Assembly: GCF_040149665.1 (NCBI RefSeq)
Contig: NZ_JBEFLP010000001.1
Coordinates: 868,001-932,000, forward strand
Length of the DNA stretch: 64,000 nucleotides
From: Sulfitobacter sp. HNIBRBA3233
GTDB taxonomy: Bacteria > Pseudomonadota > Alphaproteobacteria > Rhodobacterales > Rhodobacteraceae
Direction of reading: 5' to 3'
Shown: positions 59,346 to 64,000 of the stretch, piece after piece
How positions within the stretch are numbered: position 1 is the first letter of the stretch
How the letters are laid out: the number at the start of each line of letters is the position of its first letter
Notes under the pieces: generated by a model
What the model saw: only the letters and a program-made list of their open reading frames with translations
Databases searched by the model: none
What the model was told of the DNA's origin: nothing
Program-made: the position numbers and the translations under genes

Positions 59346-59642
59346 TCAGAGCATGAAATCAGCCTCGGAGAGTACCGTGGTGCCCGCGAGGGTCAAGCGC
59401 ATATCCGCTCCGCCGTCACCGCCGACCACTCTATCGTCGCGGCCGCTTCCCTGAAGACGGGCATCACCCTCGCCGCCGGTGATGAATTCGCCCCCTCGAC
59501 CGCCAATCAGGACGTCATTGCCAATCCCTCTGTCGAGATCGTCTTCGTTTCGTTCACCGAAGGTGCGATCGAGCGCTGGTTTGGGCACGGGACGGTGGAC
59601 GGCACGGATTTGTCCAATGCGGCCCAAACGGGCAACTGCCAC
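59346..59642 (-). pseudogene. remnant of RTX calcium-binding protein C-terminus
   Basis: The minus-strand 98-residue frame contains RTX-like nonapeptide stretches (GNDVLIGGRGG, ITGGEGD, VVGGDGGAD). It ends LAGTTVLSEADFML like secreted RTX proteins of this group. The N-terminal 35 residues look unrelated, and no signal or enzymatic domain is present. It is probably a truncated gene or decayed C-terminus. Confidence 0.5.
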
Positions 59643-59900
59643 ATTTGGAGGTCAGGCCCGCCCCTTGCCGAAATGGATGCTTTAGCCTCCGTGCTAAAAC
59701 AGTCGTTGAGCCTTGGTTAAGATTCTGCGAAAGATATGATTACCTTTCAAATGGATGAATTGTTTTGTTTCAGGAAACATAAACCTGTTCCAAGACTGCC
59801 GCACGAGCGCCCCATTTGGGTGATGATGTAAAGAAGTGTTAACCATGCGTCGGTGTCCCGATCTCTGCCGAGGGCTCCGCATTTTCGATGTGAGTGCAGT
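59643..59900. other. AT-rich intergenic region before the sensor gene
   Basis: This 258-bp stretch is noticeably AT-rich. It contains a small GTTTC/GAAAC hairpin near 59767. No gene is seen. Confidence 0.35.
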
Positions 59901-61118
59901 ATGTTAGACCCCAATACCAAGATTTCATCGCGCGCGTCCACTCGGATTACGATGTTCGTCCTCGCATCGATTATCTGCGCGGCGGTCTTTGTGGGCGTCA
60001 TGGTATCGCGGCAAGCCGCTGATGCGCAGCGGCAACTGCATCAGGATATCGTCCTGCGCGGCGGCGACGCGGTCGGCCTGAGCTTCAATATGGCCATCAA
60101 GCGGGAATGGGCGAGTCTTCACGCCGTTGCCCGTAACGTCGGCACCTCTTCGCAGCAGCAGACAAACGACTTCATGGATGCTGTCGCCCAGACCGGTGGT
60201 CAGGTGGCCTGGGCGGGGGTCGCGGACCTGTCAGGGAAGGTTGTATCGGGGTCGAACCGGCGTCGCGAGGGCGAGGACGTGAGCGAACGGCGCTGGTATC
60301 AGGAAGGCCTGCGCGGCCCGAATGTCGGCAACGTCCACAACACGACATCACTCAAGCGCGATAATCAGGAAACGGGCGAGCGGCTGCTCAACCTGTCGAC
60401 CCCGATCTACGACGCCGACTCCGGTGAAATCTCGGGCGTCGTGGTTTACAGTGTGCGTATGGCCTGGGTCAGTTCGTTCCTCTCGCAGGCACGCGAGCAG
60501 TTGAACGTCGACATCGTCGTGCAGAACCGCGAGGGCGAGACCCTCGTAGATACCCGCGACGAACCTACTGTACTGCCTGAGGCCGCTGTCGTGCAGGCAG
60601 GCCTCGGCAGGAGCGCAGCCGGATCTTTCCGGATCGTAGGCGACAGCGGCGGACTTTTCGCCATTGCGCCGAATTTCGTGACCGATGAGCTTCCGGATTT
60701 CGGATGGAGGGTTTACGCGCTGCTCGACAGCGATGGCGTGGCGAACGTGCTGCCGGGGCTGCTCACCAATGCGATCATCGCGGTTGCAATCGCTGCAAGC
60801 TTTGTGCTGGCCGTGACCCTCGTGACGCTGCGTCTGGTCCTGCGCCCGTTCGAGGAACTGACCGAAACGGCGGTCCAGATCGCAAACGGCAAGGACGTCT
60901 ACCCGATAGAGACCCGCGCCTCGCGCGAAGCCATCATGCTGTCCCGCGCGCTCGTCCTCATTCAAAGCAAGGTAGAGAAGCTGCCAAAACTCAAGGAAGC
61001 GGGAGCGCCAGTGCTGGAAATGCTCCGACCGTCAGCGGCCAGAAACGATGCTGACGCCGGCGAACCGGAGTCCAAGCAGACGGACAAGCGGCAGACCCGC
61101 TTGGGCGAAAAGGCCTGA
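59901..61118 (+). CDS. membrane Cache-HAMP sensor protein without output domain
   Basis: The 405-residue protein has transmembrane helix 1 (about 16-36), a periplasmic dCache-like domain (about 40-285, SERRWYQEGLRG and INLSTPIYDADSGE-like segment) and transmembrane helix 2 (about 290-320). A HAMP-like segment ends near 370, followed by a polar tail. No kinase, methyl-accepting or cyclase domain follows. It may signal through partner proteins. Confidence 0.72.
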   Translation: MLDPNTKISSRASTRITMFVLASIICAAVFVGVMVSRQAADAQRQLHQDIVLRGGDAVGLSFNMAIKREWASLHAVARNVGTSSQQQTNDFMDAVAQTGGQVAWAGVADLSGKVVSGSNRRREGEDVSERRWYQEGLRGPNVGNVHNTTSLKRDNQETGERLLNLSTPIYDADSGEISGVVVYSVRMAWVSSFLSQAREQLNVDIVVQNREGETLVDTRDEPTVLPEAAVVQAGLGRSAAGSFRIVGDSGGLFAIAPNFVTDELPDFGWRVYALLDSDGVANVLPGLLTNAIIAVAIAASFVLAVTLVTLRLVLRPFEELTETAVQIANGKDVYPIETRASREAIMLSRALVLIQSKVEKLPKLKEAGAPVLEMLRPSAARNDADAGEPESKQTDKRQTRLGEKA

Positions 61119-61203
61119 ACCCGCCGGCCCTGCCAAGGCCCGCTTCCCAAAAACTGTCAGTCCTGCCACAGTACAGATGACCTGTTTCAACCTTGGACTA
61201 CCG

Positions 61204-61776
61204 ATGAAAAAGACAACCTGCTCGCTGATATGTTCCGTGGCTGGCCTGTGGTTCGCCACCGCGACCGACGGACAGGCAGACGGATATTTCTTGCAGATCG
61301 ACCTTGCCTCAGAGACGTCGGATGTCGTGGTGGCCACGACGCGCGGCACCTTCAGCTACGGGGCGAACTATTCGTCCTACGAAGGGGGCTGGAGCCTCGG
61401 CGCTTCGGTCACGCGGGATTTCGCGATCGAGAATTTCGGAACGGTCAAGATCGGCCCCAGCATCGGCACCACCGACGAGCGCGACGATTTCGCCGTCGGC
61501 GCCAAGCTGGTGCTGGAGCGCTATGTGCCCACCAATTTCGGCTTTGTTTTCCTGCTCGGCCAATACAATACCATCGACGATGACTTTTTCACGCTTGCCC
61601 AGATCGGCAATGGCAAAGGCATTTCAGTCGATCTATCCGCCGGCAAAAGCGACACCTATTCAGAGCAGTCTATCGCGGTCAATTACCTGCTGGGGGATAG
61701 CCCCGTCAGCCTGCGAGGCGGATACCGGTTCAAGGCGCGGGAAATATTCTTGGGTGTTTCGCTGAACACCTTTTGA
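61204..61776 (+). CDS. exported beta-rich protein, possibly outer membrane
   Basis: The 190-residue protein has a signal peptide (about 1-25, TDGQADG) and alternating beta-type sequence ending FLGVSLNTF, whose C-terminal Phe is typical of outer-membrane beta-barrels. It converges on the cellulose-synthase-like gene with a 6-bp gap. Family not recognised. Confidence 0.62.
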   Translation: MKKTTCSLICSVAGLWFATATDGQADGYFLQIDLASETSDVVVATTRGTFSYGANYSSYEGGWSLGASVTRDFAIENFGTVKIGPSIGTTDERDDFAVGAKLVLERYVPTNFGFVFLLGQYNTIDDDFFTLAQIGNGKGISVDLSAGKSDTYSEQSIAVNYLLGDSPVSLRGGYRFKAREIFLGVSLNTF

Positions 61777-61782
61777 CCGGCC

Positions 61783-63762
61783 TTATTCCCGCGCAGGGCC
61801 GAAACGTCTCATCAGGTCGGACAGAAGCTTGCTCAGCTTCACCTGCGTGACACCGGGTTCGTTGCCTTCGGCGTAAAGCTTGATCAGCATGGCCTCGTGC
61901 TGTTCCTCTGTCGGCAGCAGGCCCAGCCGCATGCCGTCCCCCACTTCGGCGATGGCGTATACCTCGATTTGGCCCGGAATATCCGCGATCACCAGACGCC
62001 CCCGTGTCGTGATCGGGACCTTGATACCGCGGATCCGCACGGTCTGGCTGGTCAGCGATGTCAGCCACAGCTGGTGCGAGACGCCATTCACCGTGTATTC
62101 CGCCAGTTCCGCCTTGTCGGAGACATGCAGTTCGGTGCGCGGCCGCTCGATACAGGCAAGGCAGGTCACCGCAAGTACGAAGACATTGTAGAGGCTCCAG
62201 AACAGGATGACCCACTTGCCATCCCCGGCGTCATAGGACGCGAAGCGATCGACGAAGATGCCCAGCAACAGCCCCACGATCGTCAGAACAAGGCCCACGA
62301 GAAACGGCATCATGATCCGCCACTGGATGACTACCTTCGAGCGGTCGCCGCCCTTCGCGGTAACGGAAAAAGGATGTCCATGTGGCCGCAGCAGCGCCGA
62401 GAAGGCCGCGCGCGTGATCGGGATGGCGCCGAGCAGCTGGCTTACGTCATTGAGGATCGGCACCACCATCCCGCGGCTGAGAAAGTTCAGCGTCATCAGG
62501 ATCCAGAAATAATAGGCCCCGAAATAGCTGATCACATCCGCCAGACTGGCATCCACCACGATGATGCCGAAGTACCAGTAGAGCAGCGGAAAGATGATGG
62601 CCGCCAGACGGAAGGGAAAGGTCGTCGTCCAGAACAGGATGGAATCGATCACGCTCCAGCGGTCGCGCAGACGCAGATTGCTGGGGGCAAAGGGGCCGAG
62701 CGATGACCGCGCGATCTGCATCAGCCCCAGACACCAGCGCGCGCGCTGGGTGATGTATTCCTTGAGCCCCTCCGGCGCGAGCCCCTCGGTCAGCGGTTCG
62801 GAGAGATAGATTGTTTTCCATCCGCCGTTTTGCAGCGCGAGGGTAAGCATGAAATCCTCGGTCACGGATTCCGTGTTGAAGCCCCCGATCTCGCGCAAGG
62901 CGCTCCAGCGGCACATCGACGACGTCCCGCAGCAAAACGCGATCCCCCAGGCATCCCGCGACGGCTGCATGTGGTCGAAGAAGAACCGCTGTTCATCCGG
63001 CAGCGACCGGCTGAGGTTGAAATTGTGCTGGATGGGGTCGGCATTGAAGAAGAACTGCGGCGTCTGCACCAGCCCGACCTTGCTGTCGTGGAAAAGCGCG
63101 AGCGTCCGCGACACGAAACCCCGATGCGGCACGAAATCCGCGTCGAGCACGGCGATAAAGTCCGGAACGACATCGTCCTCCGCCAGCCGGTCCAGCGCGT
63201 GATTGATGTTTCCGGCCTTCTGCCCTTCATTGGTGGGGCGTCTGATGTAGCGGACACCGATTTCCGCACAGTAATCGCGCAGCCAGTCACGACGCTTGTC
63301 ATCGCAGACGACGATCTCCTTGTTGGGATACCTGAGCGATTTCGCCCCCACGATGGTACGCTCCAGCACGTCCTTTTCTTCGTTGTAGGTCGCGATCAGG
63401 ATGGCCACTCGGGGGTTTTCGCTGCCCCACCACGACGCATAGGCGTCGGCCTCGCCGCTGCGGCGTTTCACCCGCGACAGGATCAGGAAGGCGCTCAGCG
63501 ATCCGACGATCGAAAACAGCTCGAGGCCCAGCAGCATCCAGCTTCCGAGCGTGTCGAGGTTAAACCCGAAGGGCGCGATCGTCTCTGTCGCGCGCCACCA
63601 CGCATAGCGCAGCGCCAGCAGGGCTGCGACACCCAGCAGGATCGAGCGGTGCAGCGTGCGGCTTACGTCGATCAGAGCGGGCAGCAATCCCGCCACCCCG
63701 ATGACCAGCACAAGGTGCATGCTCACGGATCCCAGCTCTCCCAGATGTGGGAAGGGCAGCAT
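61783..63762 (-). CDS. cellulose-synthase-like GT2 glycosyltransferase (BcsA-type) with degenerate PilZ
   Basis: The 659-residue membrane enzyme has the GT2 cellulose-synthase motifs DDK (154-156), DAD (207-209), TED (301-303) and QRARW (339-343) between transmembrane segments. The C-terminal PilZ-like region (about 537-610) lacks the c-di-GMP-binding RxxxR (it reads RPRTE) and the D/NxSxxG motif. It likely makes a beta-glucan or similar exopolysaccharide. It overlaps the upstream gene stop by one base. Confidence 0.85.
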   Translation of the reverse strand: MLPFPHLGELGSVSMHLVLVIGVAGLLPALIDVSRTLHRSILLGVAALLALRYAWWRATETIAPFGFNLDTLGSWMLLGLELFSIVGSLSAFLILSRVKRRSGEADAYASWWGSENPRVAILIATYNEEKDVLERTIVGAKSLRYPNKEIVVCDDKRRDWLRDYCAEIGVRYIRRPTNEGQKAGNINHALDRLAEDDVVPDFIAVLDADFVPHRGFVSRTLALFHDSKVGLVQTPQFFFNADPIQHNFNLSRSLPDEQRFFFDHMQPSRDAWGIAFCCGTSSMCRWSALREIGGFNTESVTEDFMLTLALQNGGWKTIYLSEPLTEGLAPEGLKEYITQRARWCLGLMQIARSSLGPFAPSNLRLRDRWSVIDSILFWTTTFPFRLAAIIFPLLYWYFGIIVVDASLADVISYFGAYYFWILMTLNFLSRGMVVPILNDVSQLLGAIPITRAAFSALLRPHGHPFSVTAKGGDRSKVVIQWRIMMPFLVGLVLTIVGLLLGIFVDRFASYDAGDGKWVILFWSLYNVFVLAVTCLACIERPRTELHVSDKAELAEYTVNGVSHQLWLTSLTSQTVRIRGIKVPITTRGRLVIADIPGQIEVYAIAEVGDGMRLGLLPTEEQHEAMLIKLYAEGNEPGVTQVKLSKLLSDLMRRFGPARE

Positions 63763-64000
63763 CAGTCCAGCAGTGTCCGGAACCAGTCGAGCGGACGACC
63801 GTCGAAGAAGGCGCGCCCGGTACGCCCGATGGCGCAGCCGCGATCGGCGTCTGCGGTGAGCCCCGGCACCAACAGGGCGACGTCATATCGTTCGAGGTGT
63901 CTTTGCGTAGGTGCGACCGCGAGGTTGCGGTAGATCGTCTCCGCCCCCGACCCGGCCAGCCGCGCCACCGTCGCCTCGAACACGCGCCCCTTTCCGCCCA
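63762..64000 (-). CDS. C-terminal fragment of unknown protein (continues past window)
   Basis: A minus-strand frame is open to the right window edge and ends ...GRPLDWFRTLLD at 63762, overlapping the GT2 start by one base (TGATG). About 79 residues are visible. It is likely cotranscribed with the GT2 gene, but no family is recognised. Confidence 0.6.
   Translation of the reverse strand, partial: GGKGRVFEATVARLAGSGAETIYRNLAVAPTQRHLERYDVALLVPGLTADADRGCAIGRTGRAFFDGRPLDWFRTLLD

Noticed and set aside
59172-59720. Plus-strand 182-residue frame after the response regulator
   Set aside because: It starts inside the previous gene, and its basic composition looks like noise opposite the RTX remnant.

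Overview
The window is a 64 kb stretch of high-GC alphaproteobacterial chromosome. The gene set points to the Rhodobacterales, most likely the marine Roseobacter group. Supporting markers are an IalB-family protein, a DUF3553/ChpT pair, OlsBA ornithine-lipid genes, a GlxA-type regulator beside a liv operon, class II DAHP synthase, a gamma carbonic anhydrase, a Hint-domain protein, and a methylene-THF reductase/corrinoid methyltransferase cluster. It is dense core genome: no insertion sequence, prophage, CRISPR array or rRNA operon is visible. One tRNA (Ser, anticodon CGA) is present.

Layout. 1-4.1 kb: the end of an L,D-transpeptidase, then lpxD with a dedicated ACP and ketosynthase. 4.2-7 kb: ialB and a HerA/DUF853 ATPase. 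7-12.4 kb: a complete liv branched-chain amino-acid ABC transporter on the minus strand (livK-G-F-H-M), flanked by a GlxA-like AraC regulator. 13.7-18.2 kb: class II DAHP synthase, a PAS protein, yicC, gmk and a gamma carbonic anhydrase. 18.2-25.6 kb: the phosphate regulon phoR-pstSCAB-phoU-phoB with a three-unit Pho box. 25.6-29.8 kb: a minus-strand set of class-IV aminotransferase, fused 2-oxoacid dehydrogenase E1 alpha-beta and FabD-like acyltransferase. 30.3-32 kb: cupin, aroQ and a LuxR solo. 32-34.2 kb: a hairpin-rich non-coding stretch, then tsf and rpsB. 34.4-37.5 kb: GAF protein, olsBA, DUF3553 and chpT. 37.5-43.3 kb: proA-proB-obgE-GNAT-lysE behind rpmA-rplU. 43.5-45.4 kb: tandem DUF2059 genes and tRNA-Ser. 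45.7-50 kb: a ThDP enzyme, an acyl-CoA synthetase and a GntR regulator with a palindromic operator. 50.5-55.5 kb: Hint protein, nhaC, rlmE and a Ppx/GppA phosphatase. 55.8-58.1 kb: a one-carbon cluster. 58.3-64 kb: a response regulator with a decayed GGDEF-like domain, an RTX remnant, a Cache-HAMP sensor without output, a small secreted protein and a cellulose-synthase-like GT2 enzyme with a degenerate PilZ domain.

How they work together. Membrane-lipid themes recur (lpxD-ACP-KAS, E1/acyltransferase, olsBA), as does phosphate stress (pho-pst, with a possible Pho-box-like site at olsB). The right end may be a signalling-plus-exopolysaccharide island whose c-di-GMP-linked domains look non-catalytic or non-binding. 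That reading is inference. No single dramatic new system is evident. The best candidates for unreported biology are the E1-acyltransferase-aminotransferase set, the lpxD-linked ACP/KAS pair, the hairpin cluster near 32.1 kb, the LuxR solo with altered ligand-pocket residues, and the decayed-GGDEF/degenerate-PilZ region.
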